This document shows, in pieces, positions 50,328 through 59,166 of a DNA stretch of 64,000 bases. A model generated the notes under the pieces. It was not told the origin of the DNA. It made no database searches and saw only the letters and a list, made by a program, of their open reading frames with translations. Location: positions 71,906-135,905 of the forward strand of contig CAVVQV010000017.1 of the NCBI GenBank assembly GCA_963750495.1, in the 5' to 3' direction. The stretch is from JANLYC01 sp963750495. Lineage in GTDB: Bacteria; Actinomycetota; Actinomycetes; Propionibacteriales; Nocardioidaceae. How positions within the stretch are numbered: position 1 is the first letter of the stretch; each line of letters begins with the position of its first letter. The position numbers and the translations under genes are program-made.

Positions 50328-51547
50328 CCGCAACACACCCACGACGGCTCGGTCGTCGTACCGGCACGCTCGCCGTGCTCGCTTCGCTGGCCCTGGTCGT
50401 CAGCGCCTGCGGCACCTCGAGCAGCGACAACACCTCGTCTCAACCGGGAGCCGGCGGTTTCAAGGCTCCTGACATCCCGATGGTCTCGTCCGTGGGCAAG
50501 GGTGAGGGGAAGCTCAACGTGCTGGCCTGGCCGGGGTACGCCGAGTCCGGCAAGAACGACCCCGGCGTCGACTGGGTGACGCCGTTCGAGCAGAAGACCG
50601 GCTGCCAGGTCAACGTCAAGGAGTTCGGCACCTCCGACGAAGCGGTCAGCCTGATGCACACCGGCGGCTACGACGTCGTGTCCGCGTCCGGCGATGCAAC
50701 GCTGCGGCTCATCTCGGCTGGCGACGTGCAACCGATCAACACTGACCTCGTGCCGAACTACACCGACATCTCTGCGTTCCTGAAGGACAAGGACTTCAAC
50801 AGCGTCGACGGCCAGATGTGGGGGATCCCGCACGGGTGGGGTGCCAACCTGCTGATGTACAACAAGGACGTCGTCAAGCCGGCCCCGACCGACTGGAACG
50901 CCGTGTTCGATGTCCCCAAGTCCTATGCCGGCAAGGTGACCGCGTATGACTCGCCCATCTACATCGCCGACGCTGCGCTCTACTTGATGAACACCCAGGC
51001 GAGCCTCGCCATCAAGAACCCCTACGCGCTCGACCAGCGTCAGCTTCAGGCGGCCGTCGACGTGCTCAAGAAGCAGAAGGAAAGTATCGGCGAGTACTGG
51101 TCGGACTACACCAAGGAGGTGCAGGCCTTCAAGAGCGGATCGACGGCCATCGGGACCACGTGGCAGGTGATTGCCAACCTGACGAAGGAGGACGCCCCCG
51201 TTGCCACGGTGTTCCCGCAGGGCGGTTCGACCGGCTGGTCCGACACCTGGATGGTCACGTCCAAGGACGACCACGTGAACTGCGCATACTTGTGGCTGGA
51301 CTGGATCGCGAGTCCCAAGGTGCAGGCGCAGGTGGCGGAGTGGTTCGGCGAGGCGCCGGCCAACCCGAAGGCCTGTGATTTCACCAGTGAGGGCTTCTGC
51401 AGCAACTACCACGTCAGCGATGCGGCGTACGCCGCAAAGATCTTCTACTGGGTCACGCCCATCAAGGAATGTCTGGACGGGCGTACTGACGTCGACTGCA
51501 CGGACTACAACGCGTGGACGGACGCGTGGACCGAGATCAAGGGCTGA
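50324..51547 (+). CDS. potD: Polyamine-type ABC transporter substrate-binding lipoprotein (second system)
   Basis: 407 residues. Sec-type signal with lipobox VVSAC (Cys29), then a Ser/Thr-rich linker and the solute-binding domain: LNVLAWPGYAESGKNDPGVDWV, FEQKTGCQVNVKEFGTSDEAVSLM, GIPHGWGANLLMYNKDVVK and YWSDYTKEVQAFKSGSTAIGTTWQVIANL. The sequence differs strongly from the first PotD, which uses a twin-arginine-like signal. Family members bind putrescine, spermidine or related compounds. Confidence 0.9.
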   Translation: MTATHPRRLGRRTGTLAVLASLALVVSACGTSSSDNTSSQPGAGGFKAPDIPMVSSVGKGEGKLNVLAWPGYAESGKNDPGVDWVTPFEQKTGCQVNVKEFGTSDEAVSLMHTGGYDVVSASGDATLRLISAGDVQPINTDLVPNYTDISAFLKDKDFNSVDGQMWGIPHGWGANLLMYNKDVVKPAPTDWNAVFDVPKSYAGKVTAYDSPIYIADAALYLMNTQASLAIKNPYALDQRQLQAAVDVLKKQKESIGEYWSDYTKEVQAFKSGSTAIGTTWQVIANLTKEDAPVATVFPQGGSTGWSDTWMVTSKDDHVNCAYLWLDWIASPKVQAQVAEWFGEAPANPKACDFTSEGFCSNYHVSDAAYAAKIFYWVTPIKECLDGRTDVDCTDYNAWTDAWTEIKG

Positions 51548-51548
51548 C

Positions 51549-52445
51549 GTGACCGAGGCCCCCGTGCCGGTGAGGCGAGAGGTCGAGCTGCCGCGGTCAA
51601 CGTGGCTGCGCCGGGCCTCGGCGTTCTCGCATCGGCACGGGGGTACCCGGGTCGCCGGTCTGGTGGCAGCACCGCTGCTGTGGCTGGGGCTGATCTACCT
51701 CGTCGCGATCGTCGCGCTGTTCCTGACCGCCTTCTGGCGCGTCGACTTCGGCGTGACGGTGACCCGGGAGTGGAACCTCGACAACTTCCGCAAGCTGTAC
51801 GAGCAGGATGTCTACCGCACCGTCATCGTCCGCACGATCCTGGTGGCCGCCGCTGTCACGGTGATCGACGCCGTCCTGGCGCTCCCGATGGCGTTCTACA
51901 TGGCGAAGATCGCCCGACCCGTGGTCGCTCGGATCCTGGTGGTCGCGCTGTTGACGCCGTTGTGGGCCAGTTACCTGGTCAAGGCGTTCGCCTGGCGCGC
52001 CATGGTCACGCCGGGTGGCGTGCTGGAGTCGGCGTTCGGGTGGACTCCGGGCTTCGGAGTGACCTCGGTGACGATCACGTTGGCGTACCTGTGGCTCCCC
52101 TTCATGGCGCTGCCGTTGTACGCCGGTTTCTCGAAGCTGCCGGACTCGCTGCTCGAGGCGAGCAGCGACCTGGGGGCGAAGCCGACGCGTACCTTGCGGA
52201 GCATCGCCCTGCCGATGATCGTCCCGTCGCTGATCGCGGGTTCGATCTTCACGTTCTCCCTGTCGCTCGGTGACTACATCGCCGTCAAGAACGTCGGCGG
52301 CACCACCCAGATGCTGGGCAACCTCGTGTTCGACCGGCAGGCCACCGACATCCCGTTCGCGGCGGCGCTGGCCACCGTGTCGGTCTTGATCATGGTCATC
52401 TACCTCGCGCTCGTGCGGCGTACCGGCGCCTTGGAGAACTTGTGA
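51549..52445 (+). CDS. potB: Polyamine-type ABC transporter permease PotB (second system)
   Basis: 298-residue permease with six predicted helices and the EAA loop LLEASSDLGAKPTRTLRSIALPMIVPSLIAG. The GTG lies 1 nt after the potD stop and gives the usual short cytoplasmic N-terminus; the frame is open upstream inside potD but that part is not permease-like. It overlaps potC by 4 nt. Confidence 0.9.
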   Translation: MTEAPVPVRREVELPRSTWLRRASAFSHRHGGTRVAGLVAAPLLWLGLIYLVAIVALFLTAFWRVDFGVTVTREWNLDNFRKLYEQDVYRTVIVRTILVAAAVTVIDAVLALPMAFYMAKIARPVVARILVVALLTPLWASYLVKAFAWRAMVTPGGVLESAFGWTPGFGVTSVTITLAYLWLPFMALPLYAGFSKLPDSLLEASSDLGAKPTRTLRSIALPMIVPSLIAGSIFTFSLSLGDYIAVKNVGGTTQMLGNLVFDRQATDIPFAAALATVSVLIMVIYLALVRRTGALENL

Positions 52446-53260
52446 GTACGCCGGGGTTCCGCCTTTCGCGCGGCAGCACCTGGGCACTGCGCGGCCTGGT
52501 CGCGCTCGTGTTGGCGTTCATCTACGTGCCGCTCGGCGTCGTCGTGATCAACTCGTTCAACTCCGACAAGACGTTCTCGTGGCCGCCCCGCAGCTTCACC
52601 CTCGAGTGGTGGCGGCGGGCCAAGGACAGCACGGGAATGATCAACGCGCTCCAGGAGTCGGTGAAGATCGGGCTCCTCGCCACGGCGATCGCGCTCGTGC
52701 TCGGCACGCTCGCGGCCTTCGCGTTGACGCGGCACCGCTTCTTCGGGCGGGAGGCCGTGTCGCTGCTGATCGTGCTGCCGATCGCCCTGCCGGGCATCGT
52801 CACGGGCATCGCCCTGAGCAACGCGTTCACCACGATCCTCGGTGTCGGACTGTCGGTCTGGTCGCTCGTCATCGCGCATGCGACCTTCTGCATCGTGGTC
52901 GTGTTCAACAACGTGGTGGCCAGGCTGCGACGGTTGGGCGGGAACATCGAGGAAGCCTCGATGGACCTCGGGGCGACCCGGCTGACGACCTTCCGCCTCA
53001 TCACGCTGCCCAACCTCGGCGGGGCGCTGGTCGCCGGCGCGCTGCTGGCCTTTGCGTTGTCGTTCGACGAGATCGTCGTCACGACGTTCACCGCACCGGC
53101 TGACGTCCAGACGCTACCGCTGTGGATCTACAACAACCTGCTCAGCCGGCAGCAGGCGCCCATCGTCAACGTCACCGCGGCGGCGCTGATCCTGGTGTCG
53201 GTGCTGCCGATCTACCTCTCGCAGAAGATCTCCGGCGACGAGTCCGCCGGCCGGCTCTGA
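52442..53260 (+). CDS. potC: Polyamine-type ABC transporter permease PotC (second system)
   Basis: 272-residue permease, six predicted helices, EAA loop IEEASMDLGATRLTTFRLITLPNLGGALVAG and FALSFDEIVVTTFTAP. Overlaps potB (GTGA). It completes a full importer and is followed by a repeat-rich gap. Confidence 0.92.
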   Translation: MSTPGFRLSRGSTWALRGLVALVLAFIYVPLGVVVINSFNSDKTFSWPPRSFTLEWWRRAKDSTGMINALQESVKIGLLATAIALVLGTLAAFALTRHRFFGREAVSLLIVLPIALPGIVTGIALSNAFTTILGVGLSVWSLVIAHATFCIVVVFNNVVARLRRLGGNIEEASMDLGATRLTTFRLITLPNLGGALVAGALLAFALSFDEIVVTTFTAPADVQTLPLWIYNNLLSRQQAPIVNVTAAALILVSVLPIYLSQKISGDESAGRL

Positions 53261-53361
53261 CCCCCCGCCCCGCGCTGACCCCCGTCCCGCGCTGCCCCTC
53301 TCGCCGGGCAGCCCCCGTCGCCGGGCTGCCCCCGTCCCGCGCTGCCCACGGTGGCTCTCCG

Positions 53362-53410
53362 TGTTTGTCTTGTGCGGTGTTTGTCTTGTGCGGTGTTTGT
53401 CTTGTGAACA
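53362..53410 (+). repeat. 16-bp tandem repeat, three copies
   Basis: TGTTTGTCTTGTGCGG occurs at 53362 and 53378, with a third copy at 53394 ending TGTGAACA. The third copy is one arm of the adjacent stem-loop. Confidence 0.85.
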
Positions 53411-53438
53411 AGCCACCCACTCTGTTCACAAGGCAAAC
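53395..53438 (+). terminator. Large stem-loop after the second pot operon
   Basis: GTTTGTCTTGTGAACA pairs with TGTTCACAAGGCAAAC: 16 bp with one G-U, 12-nt loop. A competing pairing is possible between ACAAGCCACC (53408-53417) and GGTGGCTTGT about 40 nt downstream. It may terminate the operon in both orientations. Confidence 0.5.
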
Positions 53439-53533
53439 CCGCCTTGCTCTGTAGCCAGGTGGCTTGTGAACTAGGCAAACGTCGGCGCTCGGAGGCGGCG
53501 GAGGCCAGCCCTCACGAAAGCCGCGGCGTTGTA

Positions 53534-53548
53534 CGACGAAATGCGTCG
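53534..53548 (+). promoter_or_regulatory. Inverted repeat upstream of aldehyde dehydrogenase
   Basis: CGACG-AAATG-CGTCG is a perfect inverted repeat about 90 nt before the ATG. A close match (CGACGAAATCCGTTG) precedes the putrescine-type aminotransferase. Confidence 0.35.
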
Positions 53549-53639
53549 ATCATCTGGTCAGGTACTGGCGTAATCAGCCGTCGCGCACTAGTTTTACCGG
53601 TGGAATCAGTCCGTCACATCGAGTCGATCAAGGGGCCAC

Positions 53640-55073
53640 ATGACCACCCGGACACTCAAGAACGTGATCAACGGCGAACTCGTGGACAGCGCCGACGGAC
53701 GTACGTCGGCCGTCGTCAACCCCGCCACGGAAGCCGAGTACGCGACGGCGCCGGTGTCCGGTGCGGAGGACGTCGACCGGGCGATGCAGGCCGCCGGCAA
53801 GGCCTACGAGACGTGGCGTGACGCGACGCCCGCCGACCGGCAGCGGGCCCTGCTCAAGCTTGCCGACGCTATGGAGCAGCGGACCGACGAGTTCGTCGCG
53901 GTCGAGAGCGAGAACACCGGCAAGCCGCTGGGGTTCACCCATTCGGAGGAGCTGCCCCCGGCGATCGACCAGGTACGGTTCTTCGCCGGAGCGGCCCGGG
54001 TCCTCGAGGGACGCTCGGCGGGGGAGTACCTCGCCGGCCACACGTCATACGTCCGCCGCGAGCCCATCGGGGTCGTCGCCCAGGTGACCCCCTGGAACTA
54101 CCCGCTGATGATGGCGATCTGGAAGGTGGCGCCGGCCCTGGCGGCCGGCAACTGCCTGGTCATCAAGCCGTCCGACACCACGCCCGCCTCGACCCTGTTG
54201 CTCGGTGAGATCGCGCAGGAGTTCTTCCCACCGGGCGTCTTCAACGTCGTCACCGGTGACCGCGACACCGGCCGGGCGCTGATCGAGCACCCGATTCCGC
54301 AGCTCGTGTCGATCACCGGGTCTGTCCGCGCCGGTATGGAGGTCGCCAAGTCCGCCGCCGCCGACCTGAAGAAGACCCACCTCGAGCTCGGGGGCAAGGC
54401 GCCGGTCATCGTGTTCGACGACGCCGACATCGAAGCCGCGGCCGAGGCGATCGCCGGTGCCGGTTACTTCAACGCCGGCCAGGACTGCACGGCGGCCACC
54501 CGCGTGCTCGCCGGTCCAGGCGTGCACAACGACTTCGTGGCAGCGCTGACCGAGCAGGCCAAGAACACCAAGACCGGCATGCCCGACGACGAAGACGTGC
54601 TCTATGGCCCGGTCAACAACCCCAACCAGCTCGCCCGTGTCACCGGCTTCATCGACCGACTCCCCGACCACGCCAAGCTCCAGGCCGGCGGCCACCGGGT
54701 GGGTGACAAGGGGTACTTCTACGCCCCGACGGTCGTCTCCGGACTGCAGCAGGACGACGAGGCGATCCAGGACGAGATCTTCGGTCCGGTCATCACCGTG
54801 CAGCAGTTCTCCGACGAGGACGAGGCCCTGCGGTGGGCGAACGGTGTCCAGTACGGCCTGGCCAGCAGTGTCTTCACCAGAGACCATGGTCGTGCCATGC
54901 GGATGGCGCGCAGCCTCGACTTCGGGTGTGTCTGGATCAACACACACATCCCGATCGTCGCGGAGATGCCGCACGGTGGCTTCAAGCACTCCGGGTACGG
55001 CAAGGACCTGTCGATGTACGGGCTGGAGGACTACACGCGCATCAAGCACGTCATGTCCGACTTCACCGTGTGA
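53640..55073 (+). CDS. Gamma-aminobutyraldehyde-type aldehyde dehydrogenase
   Basis: NAD(P)-dependent dehydrogenase of 477 residues. Active-site residues: Glu249 in THLELGGKAP and nucleophile Cys283 in NAGQDCTAATRV; oxyanion Asn in VTPWNYPLMMAIWK; cofactor loop ITGSVRAGMEV. The GQDCTAATR style is typical of gamma-aminobutyraldehyde and betaine-aldehyde dehydrogenases. With the upstream pot operon and an aminotransferase elsewhere in the island, conversion of 4-aminobutanal to GABA is the likely reaction; substrate is inferred. Confidence 0.88.
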   Translation: MTTRTLKNVINGELVDSADGRTSAVVNPATEAEYATAPVSGAEDVDRAMQAAGKAYETWRDATPADRQRALLKLADAMEQRTDEFVAVESENTGKPLGFTHSEELPPAIDQVRFFAGAARVLEGRSAGEYLAGHTSYVRREPIGVVAQVTPWNYPLMMAIWKVAPALAAGNCLVIKPSDTTPASTLLLGEIAQEFFPPGVFNVVTGDRDTGRALIEHPIPQLVSITGSVRAGMEVAKSAAADLKKTHLELGGKAPVIVFDDADIEAAAEAIAGAGYFNAGQDCTAATRVLAGPGVHNDFVAALTEQAKNTKTGMPDDEDVLYGPVNNPNQLARVTGFIDRLPDHAKLQAGGHRVGDKGYFYAPTVVSGLQQDDEAIQDEIFGPVITVQQFSDEDEALRWANGVQYGLASSVFTRDHGRAMRMARSLDFGCVWINTHIPIVAEMPHGGFKHSGYGKDLSMYGLEDYTRIKHVMSDFTV

Positions 55074-55095
55074 CCGACGTCCCGTGGGCGCTTGA

Positions 55096-55202
55096 CTGCG
55101 TTCTCGATCAGTCGCGCTAGCCCGCTAGCGCTTTCCAGTGCTTGCGGGCGTGGGCGGCGCCTCGCTGCGTTCTCGATCAGTCGCGCTAGCCCGCTATCGC
55201 TT
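55096..55202 (+). repeat. 38-bp direct repeat pair with internal palindrome
   Basis: A 38-bp sequence beginning CTGCGTTCTCGATCAGTC occurs at 55096-55133 and 55165-55202 with one mismatch. Each ends in GCGCTAGC-CC-GCTA(G/T)CGC, which forms a hairpin (perfect in the first copy, 55114-55131). They act at least as tandem terminators after the aldehyde dehydrogenase. Confidence 0.85.
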
Positions 55203-55300
55203 CGCTCCTCCGCCTTGCGATGCATCCACCCGACCACCGCCCACTCGCCGGTTCAGATGGCTTGGGCTACAGACTTCTTTCGATGTTCGGAAAGGCATAC

Positions 55301-56500
55301 ATGAAGATTTTGCTAGTTGGTGCGGGGGGCGTGGGGGCGGCGTTCGCTGCGATCGCAGCGCGGCGGGACTTCTTCGAACGCGTGGTCATCGCCGACTACG
55401 ACCTGTCCCGCGCCGAGCGGGCGGCCGCGGACGACGACAGATTCGACGCAGCCCAGGTCGACGCCTCGGACGCAGCATCGATCGAGGCACTGGTGCGCGC
55501 GCACCAGATCACGCACGTCATGAACGCAGTTGACCCGCGCTTCGTGATGCCGATCTTCAACGGTGCGTACGCCGGGGGAGCGGACTACCTCGACATGGCG
55601 ATGAGCTTGTCCCGGCCGCACCCCGAGGCCCCATACGAGCAGACTGGGGTGATGCTCGGCGACGAGCAGTTCGCGGTCGCCGGCGACTGGGAGGCGGCCG
55701 GGCGCCTGGCACTGGTCGGCATCGGCGTCGAGCCTGGCCTGTCGGACGTGTTCGCGCGGTACGCCGCCGACCATCTCTTCAGCGAGATCGACGAGCTCGG
55801 CGTACGCGACGGTGCCAACCTCACCGTCGACGGCTACGACTTTGCGCCGTCCTTCTCGATCTGGACGACGATCGAGGAATGCCTCAACCCGCCGGTCGTG
55901 TGGGAGAAAGACCGTGGCTGGTTCACGACCGAGCCGTTCTCCGAGCCGGAGGTCTTCGAGTTTCCGGAGGGCATCGGGCCGGTCGAGTGCGTGAACGTCG
56001 AGCACGAAGAGGTGCTCCTCATGCCACGCTGGGTCGAGGCCAAGCGGGCGACGTTCAAGTACGGGCTCGGGGACGAGTTCATCGATGTGCTGAAGGTTCT
56101 GCACAAGCTCGGGCTCGACAAGACCGACAAGCTCCGGGTCGGCGGCGTCGAGGTCAGCCCGCGCGACGTGGTGGCCGCGAGCCTGCCTGACCCGGCCACG
56201 CTGGGCGACAAGATGCGGGGCAAGACCTGCGCGGGCTTGTTCGTCACGGGCAGGGGCAAGGACGGGCAGCCGCGGGCCACCTACCTGTATCACGTGGTCG
56301 ACAACGAGTGGTCGATGCGCGAGTACGGCCACCAGTGCGTGGTCTGGCAGACCGCGGTCAACCCGGTCGTGGCGCTCGAGCTCCTGGCGGACGGCACCTG
56401 GTCGGGTGCCGGCGTGCTCGGCCCGGAGGCGTTCGACGCCGTACCCTTCCTCGACCTGCTGACCGCCTACGGATCCCCCTGGTCCCTCGAAGACCGTTGA
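55301..56500 (+). CDS. Saccharopine dehydrogenase family protein
   Basis: 399-residue protein with an N-terminal NAD(P)-binding fold (MKILLVGAGGVGAAFAAIA, then VIADYDLSRA) and the saccharopine-dehydrogenase C-terminal domain (LVGIGVEPGLSDVFARYAADHL, YHVVDNEWSMREYGHQCVVWQTAVNPVVALELL). Relatives include saccharopine dehydrogenase and carboxynorspermidine or homospermidine dehydrogenases, so in this island an amine-aldehyde condensation or cleavage is likely. The ATG at 55301 has GGAAAGG 6 nt upstream. The TGA stop is part of a 22-bp repeat array. Confidence 0.85.
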   Translation: MKILLVGAGGVGAAFAAIAARRDFFERVVIADYDLSRAERAAADDDRFDAAQVDASDAASIEALVRAHQITHVMNAVDPRFVMPIFNGAYAGGADYLDMAMSLSRPHPEAPYEQTGVMLGDEQFAVAGDWEAAGRLALVGIGVEPGLSDVFARYAADHLFSEIDELGVRDGANLTVDGYDFAPSFSIWTTIEECLNPPVVWEKDRGWFTTEPFSEPEVFEFPEGIGPVECVNVEHEEVLLMPRWVEAKRATFKYGLGDEFIDVLKVLHKLGLDKTDKLRVGGVEVSPRDVVAASLPDPATLGDKMRGKTCAGLFVTGRGKDGQPRATYLYHVVDNEWSMREYGHQCVVWQTAVNPVVALELLADGTWSGAGVLGPEAFDAVPFLDLLTAYGSPWSLEDR

Positions 56501-56580
56501 ACCGTGAGTTGTGGCTCCTTCAACCGTGAGTTGTGACTCCTTCAACCGTGAGTTGTGGCTCCTCGAACCGTGAGTTGTGG
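56497..56580 (+). repeat. 22-bp-period repeat array 2 (four copies)
   Basis: Copies of TTGAACCGTGAGTTGTGG start at 56497, 56519, 56541 and 56563 (copies 2-4 begin TTC or TCG; copy 2 ends TGA). Linkers are four bases. The first copy supplies the stop codon of the saccharopine dehydrogenase-family gene. Same orientation as that gene. Confidence 0.95.
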
Positions 56581-56637
56581 TGCTTCGTCACACGGAAGGT
56601 CGGAATGCTGAGAACACGTCTTGGTTGGCTTCTCGAC

Positions 56638-57671
56638 GTGAGCACCTCTCAAGATCCCGAAGTCCGCCCGCTGTCCCTGCTCGATTTCGTCGACATTCCG
56701 TCAGGGCTGTCGGCAACCGAGGCGATGGCGCGGACCGTCACGACGGCCCAGGCAGCGGACCGCCTGGGCTACAAGCGCTTTTGGATCTCTGAGCATCACA
56801 ACTTCGAAGGACTGGCGAGCAGCTCGCCAGAGATCCTGATCAGCCACGTGGCCTCGGCCACTCGGAGCATCCGGTAGGAGCCGCCGGGATCATGCTGCCG
56901 AACCACGCGCCGCTCAAGGTCGCCGAGTGGTTCAAGACTCTCGAGATGCTGCACCCGGGTCGCATCGACCTCGGCCTGGGGAGGGCACCGGGCACTGACC
57001 AGGTCACGGCATTCGCGCTACGGCGCTCGCGCGAGTCAGCGGGTGCTCCTGACTTTCCGGAGCAGGCTGCCGAGCTGATCGCGTTCCTCACCGACGAATG
57101 GCCGGACGAGCATCCCTTCGCCACGGTGCGAGCCACGCCGGTCGTGGATGGTCAGCCCGAACTGCTGATGCTGGGATCGAGCGGTTGGGGATCGGCGTTC
57201 GCGGCCGTGAACGGGATGACCTCGGTCTTCGCACACCACATGAGCCCCGACCTCGCGGTCGACGCGCTTCAGGCGTACCGGCGAGACTTCCGACCGTCCG
57301 AGCTGGGTAGTGCGCCGCGCGTCATCGTGTCCGCTCTCGCGCTGGCCTCGCACGATCCCGATGTGGTGGCCGACTTCCGCGCCGGCTGGACCCTGGGTAT
57401 GCGCTATATCCGCAGCGGTGCGAAGCGTAGGCCGACGCCCGAGGAGATCCGCGAGTTCCGGACGTCGTCGAAGTACGCCGAGATCGAACCGACGCTGCGG
57501 GGGCGTGTCTTCGCGGGGTCGCCCGACGTGGTTGCCCGCGACCTGGCGGCGCTCGCAGATGCTGCCGGCGCCGATGAACTGACGCTGGTCGCGCCGACGC
57601 CCGACCACGAAGCCAAGCTGGCCTCGCTCGAACTCCTGGCCAAGCAGTGGGGCCTGGAGCCGCAAGTCTGA
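56638..57671 (+). pseudogene. Luciferase-like (LLM class) flavin monooxygenase, frameshifted
   Basis: Flavin-dependent oxidoreductase of the MsnO8/LLM group, in two frames. The first part (SLLDFVDIPSGLSATEA, LGYKRFWISEHHNFEGLASSSPEILISHVASATRSIR) stops at a TAG at 56875. The second begins MLPNHAPLKVAEWFKTLEMLHPGRIDLGLGRAPG and runs to the end. Family members read RIRVGAAGIMLPNHAPL across this point; restoring one G in CGGTAGGAGCC gives exactly that. So a single-base deletion, real or technical, disrupts an otherwise complete gene. The start is the GTG at 56638 or an ATG 33 nt earlier. It lies between two 22-bp repeat arrays. Confidence 0.85.
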
Positions 57672-57700
57672 CGTCCATACTGAGCTTTCGGCTCGAGGGG

Positions 57701-57828
57701 CCACAACTCACGGCTCGAGGGGCCACAACTCACGGTTCGAGGGGCCACAACTCACGGTTCGAGGGGCCACAACTCACGGTTCGAGGGGCCACAACTCACG
57801 GTTCAAGGAGCCACAACTCACGGTTCAA
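57701..57828 (-). repeat. 22-bp-period repeat array 3 (six copies)
   Basis: On the plus strand CCACAACTCACGGTTCGA starts at 57701, 57723, 57745, 57767, 57789 and 57811 (exact 22-bp period, linker GGGG or GGAG). Read on the minus strand this is the same GAACCGTGAGTTGTGG core. It lies 11 nt after the aminotransferase stop codon, in sense with that gene. Confidence 0.96.
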
Positions 57829-57838
57829 CGAAGGCGGG

Positions 57839-59071
57839 CTAGGAGTCGAGGGCGGTCGTGATGGCTGAGGCGAGGTCGTCGACCTCGGAGTCGGTCATCA
57901 CGAAGGCGGGGGAGACCTGGATGCCGCCGGCACCGACCGCGCGGGTGGCCACGCCGTGTGACCGCAGCATCTTGGCCAGCGCCATCGCCTCGGCGGGATC
58001 GCTGAGCTGGATCGCCGCCAGCGCACCGGTTCCACACCGCACCTCGACGACGCGTTCGTGATCCGCCAGCGGCTTGAGCCGCGCAGCCAGCGACGACTCG
58101 AGGCGAGCCGACTCGTCCAACAGGTTCTCCCGCTCGAGGATGTCGAGGTTGGCCAGCGCCACCGCCGCCGCGGCGGCATGTCCGGAGTACGTGTAGCCGT
58201 GCCGCCACCACACCCCGGCGTCCGGCTGGAAGAACGGCTCGGACACCTTCGGCGCGATCAGCACCGCACCCATAGGCAGGTAGCCCGAGGTCAGACCCTT
58301 GGCTGTGGTGATCATGTCGGGCTCGAGCCCGAACCGACCGCTTGCGAACCAGGCGCCGCCGATGCGCCCGTAGCCCGTCACGACCTCGTCGGCCACGAAC
58401 AGCACGTCGTACTCCGTGCACACCTTGCGGACGTCGGCGAGATAACCGTCCGGCGGTGGGTAGACGCCGCCCGCGCCGATCACGGGCTCGCAGAAGAACG
58501 CCGCGACGTTCTCCGGCCCGAGCCGCTCGATCGTCGTACGCAGGTCTCCGGCGTCATCCCACGCGACCGTGGCGCTGTCGTGCACCAGGTCGCCGTAACC
58601 CTCGCGGTTACCCGGAATCCCGGCGATCGACGTCCCGGCGTAGTGCATGCCGTGGTAGGCCTTCTGCCGTCCGATCAGGTAGCGCCGCTGGGGCTGACCC
58701 ATCTCGTTCCAGTACCGACGGGCCAGCTTCGCCGCGGTGTCGACCGAGTCCGAGCCACCCGACGTGAAGAACACCTTCGAGCCGGGCACCGGTGCGATCC
58801 CTGCGAGCCGTTCCGCGAGCGCCACCGTCGGCTCGGTCACGTAGTCGCCGAACGTGCTGTACGCCGCCATCTTGCTCATCTGCTCGGCAGCGACCTCGCC
58901 GAGCTCGGCACGGCCATGTCCGACGTTGGTGAACCAGAGCCCCGCCGTGGCGTCGAGGTAACGGTTGCCCTCGGGGTCGAAGACGTACGTACCCTCGCCG
59001 CGCGCGATGACGAACTCGCCGTTGCGTTCGACGGCTCCCATGTCCGAGAACGGATGCCATAGCGCGCCCAT
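57839..59071 (-). CDS. Class III aminotransferase (omega-amino acid or diamine type)
   Basis: 410-residue PLP enzyme. Motifs: LDATAGLWFTNVGHGRAEL, FFTSGGSDSVDTAAKLARRYW, AYHGMHYAGTS, VLFVADEVVTGYGRIGGAW (Asp228) and ITTAKGLTSGYLPMGAVL with Lys258. It is distinct from the other two aminotransferases in the window. GAAGGAG lies 6 nt before the ATG. It follows gabT on the same strand by 95 nt. The substrate is open: beta-alanine, diamines and GABA are used by relatives. Confidence 0.87.
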   Translation of the reverse strand: MGALWHPFSDMGAVERNGEFVIARGEGTYVFDPEGNRYLDATAGLWFTNVGHGRAELGEVAAEQMSKMAAYSTFGDYVTEPTVALAERLAGIAPVPGSKVFFTSGGSDSVDTAAKLARRYWNEMGQPQRRYLIGRQKAYHGMHYAGTSIAGIPGNREGYGDLVHDSATVAWDDAGDLRTTIERLGPENVAAFFCEPVIGAGGVYPPPDGYLADVRKVCTEYDVLFVADEVVTGYGRIGGAWFASGRFGLEPDMITTAKGLTSGYLPMGAVLIAPKVSEPFFQPDAGVWWRHGYTYSGHAAAAAVALANLDILERENLLDESARLESSLAARLKPLADHERVVEVRCGTGALAAIQLSDPAEAMALAKMLRSHGVATRAVGAGGIQVSPAFVMTDSEVDDLASAITTALDS

Positions 59072-59166
59072 TGGTGCTCCTTCGCAGATCGAGACCTGAT
59101 TCCGAGCAACGTATCCCAACGACGGAGCCGCAGCAGTCCCCGGTCCCGGAGAGGTCCCGCACAGGG

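Larger units (their letters stand above)
53261..53639. other. Repeat-rich intergenic region
   Basis: No gene is supported. The first 90 nt are simple C/G-rich repeats of a CCCCGTCCCGCGCTG type. Then comes a 16-bp tandem repeat and a large stem-loop, and near 53534 a short inverted repeat that may be an operator of the aldehyde dehydrogenase. Confidence 0.65.

Noticed and set aside
57647..57868. Open frame running through the third 22-bp repeat array
   Set aside because: The peptide is only the translated repeat; it has no start signal.
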